The notes beneath the pieces are model-generated. The model did no database searches. It saw nothing but the letters and a program-made list of their open reading frames with translations, and was not told the origin of the DNA. A stretch of DNA of 64,000 bases from Spirochaetia bacterium (GTDB lineage: Bacteria > Spirochaetota > Leptospiria > Turneriellales > JAOUOS01), in contig JAOUOS010000007.1 in assembly GCA_029880285.1 (NCBI GenBank), positions 56,146-120,145 of the forward strand, written 5' to 3'. The translations under genes were made by a program, and so were the position numbers. Shown here piece after piece: positions 17,995 to 25,472 of this stretch. The stretch's first letter is position 1; each line of letters opens with the position of its first letter.

Positions 17995-18804
17995 ATGTAT
18001 AATATATTAATTATTGACGATAACCACAGCTTTATTGATTCTTTAAAAGTTATGCTGAAAGATTTTCCCTTTCAGTATGATTCTGTATTTCAATATGAAA
18101 GTGCCGAGAAAATGATTATAGAAAAGAAAACATATATTAATCAAAATGTCGTAGATAAATTATTAGAATATCATGAAAGCGTAAAGAAAAAAGAAAATGA
18201 TTATAAACAAGAAAATTTCAATGAACCTAATAATGATGAAAATAAAAATATTTCATCTGCGAAAAGCAATAAATCAAATGAAATAAATGATATTTTAAAA
18301 ATAGATTATCCTCCCTTTTTATTTGATGGATATTTTCTTATAATTATAGAACAAGATACAGAAAGAAACACTAAAGGTACTGATTTTATTCAAAATATGA
18401 TTAATAAATATCCGAGTTTGACAAAGAGTGATTTTATATTGATGTCAAGCAAGGTTGAACAAACACAACCCATAACCGAACGTTATGGTATTACTTTCAT
18501 AGAAAAACCCATAAAATACCCAGCGTTAAAACAATTTATAAAGCAAAAAATAAAAAAAACAGAAGATTTAAAAAAATTATGTGACTCTCTCATCGATACA
18601 TACGCCGTAGAGATAAAATCAGTTGAGTTAGAAAAGAAAAAAGCAGATAGAAAATTATTAAAAAATAACAATAAATTAAAGCTTGAAGAAGAAATAAGCT
18701 CGCCGCCAAAGAAAAAAAACACAGCATCAAAAAGTACTTCTAAAGTTAAAAAATCAAATAAAAAACAGCCAGTAAAATCAGTATCTAAGAAGAAAAAATC
18801 TTAA
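17995..18804 (+). CDS. Degenerate response-regulator receiver protein with Lys-rich tail
   Basis: The first 40 residues match a receiver domain start (ILIIDDNHSFIDSLKVML). A low-complexity insertion of Asn, Lys and Glu fills residues ~45-100. The fold then resumes with YFLIIIEQD (113-121), and the conserved lysine is K171 in FIEKP. At the end of strand 3, where the phospho-acceptor Asp should stand, the sequence reads E-Q-D, so the site is ambiguous or replaced. Residues ~215-269 form a very basic Lys/Ser tail that could bind nucleic acid or membrane. There is no output domain. It stands 10 bases upstream of nadB. Function unknown. Confidence 0.55.
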   Translation: MYNILIIDDNHSFIDSLKVMLKDFPFQYDSVFQYESAEKMIIEKKTYINQNVVDKLLEYHESVKKKENDYKQENFNEPNNDENKNISSAKSNKSNEINDILKIDYPPFLFDGYFLIIIEQDTERNTKGTDFIQNMINKYPSLTKSDFILMSSKVEQTQPITERYGITFIEKPIKYPALKQFIKQKIKKTEDLKKLCDSLIDTYAVEIKSVELEKKKADRKLLKNNNKLKLEEEISSPPKKKNTASKSTSKVKKSNKKQPVKSVSKKKKS

Positions 18805-18814
18805 CTATTTTTCA

Positions 18815-20473
18815 ATGTCTAAACTTAAGACAGATTATTTAGTTATTGGTTCAGGAATTGTGGGTTTAAGTTTTGCTATTAAAGCCGCCGATCACGGTAA
18901 AGTTTTAATTATTACAAAAGGGAAAAGTGATGAAAGCGCTACCTCTTACGCGCAGGGAGGCATTGCCGCCGCTATAGGAAAAAAAGATTTTCCAAAAAAT
19001 CATTTTGAAGATACAATAAAAGCAGGGGCGGGATTATGTGACGAAAAAGCAGTTGATATATTGGTAAATGAGGGAGTAATGCGTGTTCAAGAACTTATAG
19101 AGTTAGGCATGAAATTTACTAGAAATGAAAAAGGAGAACTTGACTTAGGCAGGGAAGGCGGCCATACAAAAAACAGGATCATACACGCACATGATTATAC
19201 CGGCAGAGAAATAGAAAACTTTCTTTTAGAAATGGTAAGAAAAAATACAAATATTACCATAAAAGAAAATCATATGGCTGTTGATCTCATAACAGAACAT
19301 CATATAAGTAAAAATAAAAATAAAAATAAAAATGAAAAGGTAGAATCTTGTTTTGGCGCTTATGTATTAGATGACGAAAACGCAGATATATATAGTATTG
19401 TGGCAGATTTTACAATTTTAGCAACCGGCGGCGGCGGTAGAATGTATCCTTTTTCTACAAATCCTTCTGTAAGTACCGCAGATGGAATTGCTTTAGCCTA
19501 TAGAGCGGGATGCCGCGTAAGAAATATGGAATTTATACAATTTCATCCGACAGCCTTATTTTATAAAATTGATCCTGTTTTTTTAATATCAGAAGCAGTT
19601 CGAGGATTTGGCGCGAAATTAAGGCTTCAGGATGGTTCCCTATTCATGAAAAATTATCATCCTGCCGAAGAGTTAGCTCCCCGAGATATAGTCGCCAGAG
19701 CCATAGATTTTGAACTTAAAAAAAGAGGAGAAGACTTTGTTTATTTAGATATTACGCATAAAAGTGATGAAGAGCTTGAAAGCAATTTTCCTAATATATA
19801 TAATACGTTAAAAAAAAAATTTAAGATAAATATGTCAAAAGAGTATATTCCGGTTGTACCGGCAGCGCATTATATGTGCGGAGGGGTAATCGTTGATTAC
19901 GACGGCTGCGCAGATTTAAAATTTTTATACGCCGCCGGAGAAACAGCTTCTACAGGAGTAAACGGGAGTAATAGATTAGCTTCTAATTCATTACTTGAGG
20001 GTCTTGTTTTTGCGCATAGAGCTTTTGTTCATTCTCTAAAATTGAAAGAAGAAAACGCAGAAAAATATAAAAAAGAATTTGAAGAACAAATTCCTGAATG
20101 GGATAAGGGGGGTGCGGCGAATTTAAAAGAGTGGGTATTAATAAAGCACGAACTTCAGGAGCTTCAGGATATTATGTGGGATTATGTGGGTATTGTTCGT
20201 TCAACACCGCGTCTTGAAAAAGCTTTGCGCAGAATAGATAGTATCTATAGAGAAATAAGAGATTTTTACAATAGAACTATAATAACAAGACCTCTTTTAG
20301 AATTAAGAAATATAGCTCTTGCCTCACAGCTTGTTATTAGATCTGCTTTAAATAGAAAAGAAAGCAGGGGGCTTCATTATAATACAGATTATGAAGAGAA
20401 TACATCTCCCTCTAGAAATGATACTATTTTAGAACCGGCCATATACAAAAAATCACATTTTAATAATTGTTAA
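18815..20473 (+). CDS. nadB: L-aspartate oxidase NadB
   Basis: NadB oxidises L-aspartate to iminoaspartate, the first step of de novo NAD synthesis. The FAD-binding motif GSGIVGLSFA lies near residue 12. The flavoprotein segments SYAQGGIAA, GGHTKNRIIHAHDYTGRE, TGGGGRMYPFSTNP and FIQFHPTALF follow, then GETASTGVNGSNRLASNSLLEGLVF and the C-terminal helical domain. The 552-residue length is slightly above normal. One reason is a KNKNKNKN insertion encoded by four TAAAAA hexamers at 19309-19332. NadA and NadC are not in the window. Confidence 0.93.
   Translation: MSKLKTDYLVIGSGIVGLSFAIKAADHGKVLIITKGKSDESATSYAQGGIAAAIGKKDFPKNHFEDTIKAGAGLCDEKAVDILVNEGVMRVQELIELGMKFTRNEKGELDLGREGGHTKNRIIHAHDYTGREIENFLLEMVRKNTNITIKENHMAVDLITEHHISKNKNKNKNEKVESCFGAYVLDDENADIYSIVADFTILATGGGGRMYPFSTNPSVSTADGIALAYRAGCRVRNMEFIQFHPTALFYKIDPVFLISEAVRGFGAKLRLQDGSLFMKNYHPAEELAPRDIVARAIDFELKKRGEDFVYLDITHKSDEELESNFPNIYNTLKKKFKINMSKEYIPVVPAAHYMCGGVIVDYDGCADLKFLYAAGETASTGVNGSNRLASNSLLEGLVFAHRAFVHSLKLKEENAEKYKKEFEEQIPEWDKGGAANLKEWVLIKHELQELQDIMWDYVGIVRSTPRLEKALRRIDSIYREIRDFYNRTIITRPLLELRNIALASQLVIRSALNRKESRGLHYNTDYEENTSPSRNDTILEPAIYKKSHFNNC
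19309..19332 (+). repeat. In-frame TAAAAA hexanucleotide microsatellite inside nadB
   Basis: Four perfect TAAAAA units encode alternating Lys and Asn in a surface-loop position of NadB. Unit changes would alter length by two residues without shifting frame. Confidence 0.8.
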
Positions 20474-20482
20474 TTAGATATG

Positions 20483-20518
20483 AAAAATCAAAAATACTTT
20501 ATTGTGCTTGATTTTTTT
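20483..20518 (+). terminator. Terminator-like hairpin after nadB
   Basis: AAAAATCAA (20483-20491) can pair with TTGATTTTT (20508-20516) as a 9-bp stem with a 16-base loop, followed by two more T. It stands between nadB and the NusG-paralogue gene. The stem is A/T-rich with only one G-C pair, so termination efficiency is uncertain. Confidence 0.4.
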
Positions 20519-20547
20519 AATAATTAATCGAACTTGTCTCTGATAAG

Positions 20548-21117
20548 ATGCTTTACTGGTATGCAATTCAAACATATTCAGGTAATGAAGACCTGGTAAA
20601 AAGTAAAATAAATAAAGAATTTTTGAATTATAAAACATTTTTGCCAAAGCGGGAACTTGAAATAAGAAAATCGGGTGTATTAAAAAAAGTTACCCGATCT
20701 TTATTTCCGGGATATATTTTTCTTCAGTTATCCAGAAAAATTACTTATGAAGAAGTAGTTGAAATAAGCAAAAAATGCCGCTACGTAGGTTCAAAAACAG
20801 GAATTTTAAAGTTTCTTGGTATAAATATATCAAAAAATCAGGATAAAAAAGAAATTACTTCGGTAAAAAAACAAGAAATTGATTTTATTTTATCCCTAAC
20901 TGAAAAAGGCGAAGTAATTACTTTTTCAAAATACATTAAAGAAGGCTCTAAAGTAAAAGTATTAGAAGGCCCTCTTAAAGGTAAAGAGGTGATAGTTAAA
21001 AAAATAAATCCCAGAAAAAAAAGAATAACTGTTGAATTTTATATGCTGGGCAAGAAGCATAATATAGATTTGGGCGGTTCGTTAATAAAAGAACTTGACA
21101 TGGTGACTTCAGTTTAA
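20548..21117 (+). CDS. loaP: LoaP/RfaH-type NusG paralogue, transcription antiterminator
   Basis: The N-terminal NGN domain starts WYAIQTYSGNEDLVKSKI and includes RSLFPGYIFLQL. The C-terminal KOW domain (GSKVKVLEGPLKGKEVIVKKINPRKKRITVEF) completes the NusG fold in 189 residues. Specialised NusG paralogues of the LoaP, RfaH and UpxY groups ride on RNA polymerase to allow read-through of long polysaccharide or secondary-metabolite operons. The position at the front of more than 40 kb of same-strand glycan genes fits that role. A housekeeping nusG would sit with ribosomal protein genes, which are absent. Its target could be the paired RNA elements at 22508 and 50286. Confidence 0.8.
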   Translation: MLYWYAIQTYSGNEDLVKSKINKEFLNYKTFLPKRELEIRKSGVLKKVTRSLFPGYIFLQLSRKITYEEVVEISKKCRYVGSKTGILKFLGINISKNQDKKEITSVKKQEIDFILSLTEKGEVITFSKYIKEGSKVKVLEGPLKGKEVIVKKINPRKKRITVEFYMLGKKHNIDLGGSLIKELDMVTSV

Positions 21118-21120
21118 TTT

Positions 21121-21148
21121 TTAGTTTTTAGATATTCTAAAAAACTAA
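21121..21148 (+). other. A/T-rich hairpin just upstream of the second Wzz-like gene
   Basis: TTAGTTTTTAG (21121-21131) faces CTAAAAAACTAA (21137-21148) across a 5-base loop, with one unpaired A. It ends 9 bases before the ATG at 21158. No U-tract follows, so it looks less like an intrinsic terminator and could affect translation initiation. Confidence 0.35.
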
Positions 21149-21157
21149 CCAAAATTC

Positions 21158-22471
21158 ATGAAAAAAAAATCTGTAAACTCTATGAAAAACGAACCTTTTG
21201 TTGAAGAAGATGACGAAATTGAAATAAATTTTTTAAAAATTTTTAACTATATAATTAACTCTATAAAAAATAGTTTTAAGTCTTTAATAATATTTACTAT
21301 AATAAATATTAACAATTATAAAAAAAGTTATTTTCTTTTATGTATATCTTTTTTTCTTTTTTCTATTTTTATATTTTTTTCTGATATAATAACTATCACA
21401 TACACTTTTAATTATCGAATACCAACGCTAACAAAACAGCAATATAGTTTTTTTGAGTCAATATTAGAAGAAAGAAATAAAAAATATTTTGATCAGAATT
21501 TTGTTTCAGAAAAAGAAACTTTCATTATTGAGAATATTTATAATATAAATATAGAATTAGTTGAAGCTTATTTCGATGAAGATGAAGATAAAGATAAAGA
21601 TAAAGATAAAGATAAAGATAAAGATGAAAAATTTAAAGAAGATGAAAAAGATGAAAAACATAACTATATTAAAGTAGTAATTAAAGCTTTAAAACCCCAA
21701 AAAGATAAAAACCCATATGAATATCAAGAATTAATAAAACAAAAAATAGAGAATATTTTTATATTTCCTATTTTTGAAAAATATTATAACTCTTTTACTT
21801 ATAGAAGTAGATTGAATATGTTTTTTCAAGAAAAATATCTTTTAACAGATAAAGGGTTAGATTATGAAAGAAATCTTTTGTATTATGAAAATTTGTTAAA
21901 AAGATTGCATGAAGTAAATGAACGTATAGAGGTTGTGAAAAAAAAGTTTCCAAGAGAGAAAGAAAAAGTCGGCGAAGATGTAATAATTAATATGCAAAGT
22001 AAAGATTCTACCAGAGGCTTATCTTTACCCGAAAGATTTTTTGAACAAGATATTCAAGAGCAAATATTGGGGGTAGATATTACAATTGGTAAAATAATAG
22101 AAGATGAAAAAAACAGAAAAGAAAATATGATAGAGACAGATTATAAATACAATTTGTTTTCAGCGTTAGTAGAAAATAGAGTTTTCAATACTGGCGAGGC
22201 AATTCAGTTTGCGAAAAATTTTAATTTTAATGAAATTAAACACATTAAAAATGACTTTCATAAATTAATGGTAGATTATGTAGAAACGATTTCGTATGAT
22301 CCCCAGAAAATATTTAATCTTATATTTTCTAAAAAATATTCAAATATAAAATACTTTATTTTTAAAGTAGTGCTGTATAATTTATTATTTAATTTATTGA
22401 TTATAGGGCTTTTCGTAGTATTTAAAAATATCAAGAAAATTAAAATAATAATTAAAGAATTGAAAAATTAA
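21158..22471 (+). CDS. Wzz-like polysaccharide chain-length/co-polymerase protein (copy 2)
   Basis: This protein has the same plan as the protein at 10784: a membrane segment at about residues 64-86, a long periplasmic helical part and a C-terminal membrane segment (about 405-425). It shares PERFFEQDIQEQIL and a FSALVENRVFN-type block with that protein, showing paralogy. A unique acidic/basic tract (residues ~142-165) consists of six Asp-Lys pairs plus Glu/Lys, encoded by GATAAA hexamers. It lies directly downstream of loaP. Two chain-length proteins could serve two polymers, matching the two Wzy and two Wzx genes downstream. Confidence 0.62.
   Translation: MKKKSVNSMKNEPFVEEDDEIEINFLKIFNYIINSIKNSFKSLIIFTIININNYKKSYFLLCISFFLFSIFIFFSDIITITYTFNYRIPTLTKQQYSFFESILEERNKKYFDQNFVSEKETFIIENIYNINIELVEAYFDEDEDKDKDKDKDKDKDEKFKEDEKDEKHNYIKVVIKALKPQKDKNPYEYQELIKQKIENIFIFPIFEKYYNSFTYRSRLNMFFQEKYLLTDKGLDYERNLLYYENLLKRLHEVNERIEVVKKKFPREKEKVGEDVIINMQSKDSTRGLSLPERFFEQDIQEQILGVDITIGKIIEDEKNRKENMIETDYKYNLFSALVENRVFNTGEAIQFAKNFNFNEIKHIKNDFHKLMVDYVETISYDPQKIFNLIFSKKYSNIKYFIFKVVLYNLLFNLLIIGLFVVFKNIKKIKIIIKELKN
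21587..21622 (+). repeat. GATAAA hexanucleotide repeat in the second Wzz-like gene
   Basis: Six perfect GATAAA units encode (Asp-Lys)6 in the periplasmic part of the protein. Copy-number change would keep the frame and only lengthen or shorten the charged tract. Confidence 0.85.
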
Positions 22472-22507
22472 AAAAAGATATAATTTATATATTAATAATT
22501 AAATAAA

Positions 22508-22590
22508 AGAATTAGCATGTTTCGGCTGCGGTTCTAATTTCTATGTTTTATTATCCCGTGCGTTCAACTACTGAACGTCATGGCGAAGCT
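22508..22590 (+). promoter_or_regulatory. Structured leader RNA element, copy 1
   Basis: Hairpin 1 is AGAAU (22508-22512) with GUUCU (22531-22535) and UAGC (22513-22516) with GCUG (22525-22528), closing the loop AUGUUUCG and leaving CG bulged. Hairpin 2 is CCGUG-CGUUCA (22556-22566) with UGAACG (22572-22577), one bulged U, then CAUGG (22579-22583). The loop bases GUUUCG (22519-22524) can pair with CGAAGC (22584-22589), giving a pseudoknot. A second copy at 50286 keeps both stems through compensatory changes. The element ends 38 bases before the MarR-type regulator gene. It is not a known riboswitch that I recognise. Confidence 0.65.
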
Positions 22591-22628
22591 ATATTTTTTA
22601 TCCATATTATTTTATTTTTTTGTTTTTT

Positions 22629-22931
22629 ATGCAAGAAAGCCAGTTAAAAATTTTACAATTATTAGAATCTAACTCTGAATTATCCCAAAGAGATTTGTCA
22701 AAAGCCCTTGGAATAAGTCTTGGCAAGACCAATTATATTCTAAAAGCTTTAATAGAAAAGGGCTATATTAAAGCTAAAAATTTTAAAAATAGTAAAAATA
22801 AATGGGGATATATGTATCTTTTAACGAAAGACGGGCTAGAAACAAAATCAAAAGTGGCCAAAGAATTTTTAAAGCGAAAGTCAGAAGAATATGAAGAACT
22901 AAAAAAGTATTTTAAAACCCAAGAAAGTTAA
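22629..22931 (+). CDS. MarR-family EPS-associated transcriptional regulator
   Basis: This 100-residue winged-helix protein matches a small family found in exopolysaccharide loci. Motifs include LLESNSELSQRDLSKALGISLGKTNYILKALIEKGYIKAKNF, given here only as its landmarks: the QRDLSKALG recognition region, LGKTNYILKALIEKG, and the YLLTKDGLETKSK wing. The C terminus is a short charged helix. The start is placed at the ATG at 22629 (MQESQLKILQLL) rather than a TTG nine bases upstream. It probably controls the surrounding locus, but its operator is unknown. The structured RNA at 22508 forms its leader. Confidence 0.82.
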   Translation: MQESQLKILQLLESNSELSQRDLSKALGISLGKTNYILKALIEKGYIKAKNFKNSKNKWGYMYLLTKDGLETKSKVAKEFLKRKSEEYEELKKYFKTQES

Positions 22932-22962
22932 TATAATTAATATTTTTTAAGGAGAATTAACT

Positions 22963-24054
22963 ATGCAGTTTATAGATCTAAAAACACAATACGCCAAAAT
23001 TTATGAAGACGTGAACAAGAGAATAGCAAATGTACTAGATCACGGACAGTATATTTTAGGGCCAGAAATTAAAGAAATGGAAGAGAAGCTGGCTGAATAT
23101 ACTGGTAGCAAGCATTGCATTTCTGCTGCCAGCGGAACAGACGCTCTTTTAATTTCTTTGATGGTGTTAAATATAAAAGCTGATGAAGAAGTAATTACTA
23201 CACCTTTTTCTTTTATTGCCACGGCAGAAGTTATAGCTCTTCTTGGGGCAAAACCCGTTTTTGTAGATATAGATAAACAAACTTACAATATAGATTATAC
23301 AAAAATTGAAGAAAAAATAAATTCAAAAACAAAAGCTATAATGCCGGTAAGTCTTTACGGGCAATGCGCCGATTTCGATGAAATTAACGAAATAGCCAAT
23401 AAGTATAATTTGCCTGTTATTGAAGATGCTTGCCAAAGCTTTGGCGCTGTTTATAAAGAAAAAAAATCAAATGCTCTGTCAACTATTGGGTGTACAAGTT
23501 TTTTCCCATCGAAACCTCTTGGATGTTATGGTGACGGCGGTGCCATATTTACCAATGATGACGCGCTAGCAGAAAAAATGCGCCATATAAGGGTTCACGG
23601 ACAGGATAAGCGTTATAATCATCCAATTCTTGGTATTAACGGCCGTTTTGATTCTATTCAGGCTGCCGTGATATTATCAAAACTTGAGTTATTTAAAGAA
23701 GAAGTTATATTGAGAGAGAAAATCGGTAAAAGATACAGCGAAAAATTACAAGATTCAGTAATCACACCATTTGTAAAAGAGCATAATACCCATGTATACG
23801 CGCAGTATACCATACAAGTTGAAAACAGAAATAAATTCGCGGCAAAACTTAATGAGAAGAACATACCTACCGCTGTACACTATCCTATTCCGCTGCATTT
23901 ACAGCCTGTTTTTTCTTATCTTAATGAAGGCGCGGGTTCATACCCCGAAGCAGAAGCTCTCTCCCAAAAAGTAATAAGTTTACCAATGCATCCATATTTA
24001 AGTGAAGAAGATCAAGATAAAATTATCAATGCGGTTAAAGATGCCGTAATTTAA
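22963..24054 (+). CDS. wbpE: UDP-3-keto-GlcNAcA aminotransferase, DegT/DnrJ/EryC1 family (WbpE-like)
   Basis: This PLP-dependent sugar aminotransferase puts an amino group on C3 of the keto sugar made by WbpB. Motifs include the TGSKHCISAASGTDAL entry, EDACQSFGAVY, the PLP lysine in SFFPSKPLGCYGDGGA, and the C-terminal AVHYPIPLHLQP. The opening MQFIDLKTQY and the 363-residue length are typical of WbpE/WlbC. A strong AAGGAG ribosome-binding site stands 7 bases before the ATG. It completes the wbpA-B-D route although it is 8 kb from those genes. A broken HEPN gene begins right at its stop codon. Confidence 0.85.
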   Translation: MQFIDLKTQYAKIYEDVNKRIANVLDHGQYILGPEIKEMEEKLAEYTGSKHCISAASGTDALLISLMVLNIKADEEVITTPFSFIATAEVIALLGAKPVFVDIDKQTYNIDYTKIEEKINSKTKAIMPVSLYGQCADFDEINEIANKYNLPVIEDACQSFGAVYKEKKSNALSTIGCTSFFPSKPLGCYGDGGAIFTNDDALAEKMRHIRVHGQDKRYNHPILGINGRFDSIQAAVILSKLELFKEEVILREKIGKRYSEKLQDSVITPFVKEHNTHVYAQYTIQVENRNKFAAKLNEKNIPTAVHYPIPLHLQPVFSYLNEGAGSYPEAEALSQKVISLPMHPYLSEEDQDKIINAVKDAVI

Positions 24055-24056
24055 TT

Positions 24057-24317
24057 TTATTAAAAAACGAAGGATTAGACTGCATTTCGCCTAAAGATTG
24101 TATTCAAACAGCCTTTAGAAAAGGTTGGATATCAGAAGAAGAGGCTTATTTAGAATTGTTGCATAGCCGAAATTTAACATCTCATACATATAATCATGAA
24201 ATCGCGGTATCTGTTTATCATACAATAAAAAAGTATTTATATGTTTTTGACGATTTATATAAAGTACTTAATAATTTAACAAATGAAATTAGAGGTGAAA
24301 ATGATATACGAAAATAA
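24057..24317 (+). pseudogene. 5'-truncated HEPN / nucleotidyltransferase substrate-binding (HI0074-like) gene
   Basis: An open frame directly after the wbpE stop reads LLKNEGLDCISPKDCIQTAFRKG and then an EEAYLELLHSRNLTSHTYNHE stretch (abbreviated; the landmarks are SPKDCIQTAF and RNLTSHTY). These match the C-terminal two thirds of HI0074-type proteins, the HEPN partners of minimal nucleotidyltransferases. The RN-x4-H motif of HEPN toxins is intact. There is no start codon and the N-terminal helices are missing, so the gene is cut at the wbpE junction. Its 3' end overlaps the start of cysC in another frame. It is probably not expressed as a protein. Confidence 0.75.
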
Positions 24318-25026
24318 AACCAGATCTATTATTAAAGCTGTTTCATGGCGCATCTTAGCGACATTACAGACATCTATTATTGTTTTAATTATTACCGATA
24401 AAATAGAATTAGCTGTAAGTGCCGGCATTATTGATATTATTGTAAAAATGATGACGTATTATTTTCACGAAAGAATGTGGAATTATATAAAATTTGGAAA
24501 AAAGAGTAAACCTTCTTTTGTGATATGGTTTACCGGATTATCTGGTGCCGGTAAAACTACGATTGCTACAGAGGTATATCAAGAATTAAAAAAAAGTGAA
24601 TTAAAAATTGAATATCTTGATGGTGATGTTATTCGCTCTATTTTCCCTAAAACAGGTTTTACTAAAGAAGAGAGAAACAGGCACTTGGGCAGAGTAGCTT
24701 TTTTAGCCAGTATGTTATCAAAAAACGGAGTTTCTACAGTGGCCGCTTTTATATCGCCTTATGAAGAATCAAGAAAATTTGCCAGAAGCCTATCTGAAGT
24801 ATTTGTTGAAGTATACCTAAGCACACCGGTAGAAGAGTGTGAAAGAAGAGATGTAAAAGGTTTATACAAGCAGGCCAGGGAGGGTAAAATACAGCATTTT
24901 ACCGGAATTAATGATCCGTACGAACCTCCTCAAAATCCCGAAATTTCTATTGATACAACAAATAAATCTGTTTTCGAAGCTAAGAAAATTATTATAGATT
25001 ATCTAAAGAAAAAAGATTTAATTTAA
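24301..25026 (+). CDS. cysC: DUF2061-adenylylsulfate kinase fusion (CysC-like)
   Basis: The first ~60 residues (TRSIIKAVSWRILATLQTS...) form a DUF2061 domain with two membrane segments. The rest is an APS kinase that makes PAPS, the sulfuryl donor. Its P-loop is GLSGAGKTT, followed by YLDGDVIR, the TKEERNRHLGRVAFLASML helix, FISPYEESR and the FTGINDPYEPP lid, with the family's IDT near the end. The start at 24301 follows a GAGGTG site; an ATG at 24283 would add six residues. No ATP sulfurylase (CysD/CysN or Sat) is in the window. A sulfotransferase gene at 37197 could use the PAPS. Confidence 0.88.
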   Translation: MIYENKTRSIIKAVSWRILATLQTSIIVLIITDKIELAVSAGIIDIIVKMMTYYFHERMWNYIKFGKKSKPSFVIWFTGLSGAGKTTIATEVYQELKKSELKIEYLDGDVIRSIFPKTGFTKEERNRHLGRVAFLASMLSKNGVSTVAAFISPYEESRKFARSLSEVFVEVYLSTPVEECERRDVKGLYKQAREGKIQHFTGINDPYEPPQNPEISIDTTNKSVFEAKKIIIDYLKKKDLI

Positions 25027-25140
25027 AATAATATAAAAGTATTATTCTATTCAACAGCGGTTTTATTTACTGGTGGTCGGGAAGGACATCTTATAAATTA
25101 ATAAACCTTCAATACTATTAAATATATAAAGGATTTTGTC

Positions 25141-25161
25141 ATTCCGCACTTGATGCGGAAT
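25141..25161. repeat. Short palindromic intergenic repeat
   Basis: ATTCCGCA and TGCGGAAT form a perfect 8-bp inverted repeat with a 5-base spacer. It resembles the REP-like family of 'GTCATTCCG...CGGAATC' palindromes common in many genomes. It lies in the 435-base gap between cysC and legB, just before a broken nucleotidyltransferase gene. Another copy is not seen in this window. Confidence 0.5.
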
Positions 25162-25200
25162 CTATTGAATTTTTATTCCATTAAATTCCCGCTGGAGTTT

Positions 25201-25472
25201 ATGCCGCACTATGATGCAGTACGAGAAAGATGCTTGCAAAAAGAATTTTTTGGGCAAAACGTAAGAGTTTACCTTTTTGGTTTACGTACATATGATACAA
25301 AAAAAGCGGCGATATCGATTTATGGTTTGAGGCTCGTTTATTAAGAAATAAAATAGCTCATGCTTATTTACCCTTACAGTTAAAAGAAATATATGAAAAT
25401 ATTAAAAGAATATCTCATGAAATAATTCAAATTAAAAAAATAATCAAGGATAAAATAGAAAATGAAATTTAA
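25201..25472 (+). pseudogene. MNT nucleotidyltransferase-HEPN remnant with frameshift
   Basis: From an ATG at 25201 the frame reads up to VRVYLFGLRTYDTKK, resembling the start of a minimal nucleotidyltransferase (usual motif VYLFGSRxx, here Ser to Leu). After a run of seven A (25299-25305) the frame is lost. One extra A would restore SGDIDLWFE, the catalytic D-x-D, followed directly by LLRNKIAHAY, an HEPN RN-x4-H motif, and a helix ending at 25472. The middle of the module is therefore deleted and the rest is frameshifted. It fills the gap between cysC and legB. The preceding 25027-25140 shows no recognisable gene. Confidence 0.7.

Noticed and set aside
22508..22590. RfaH-type ops/JUMPstart element as explanation of the repeated leader.
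   Set aside because: No GGCGGTAGC-like core is present, and the conserved parts are hairpins with a different sequence.
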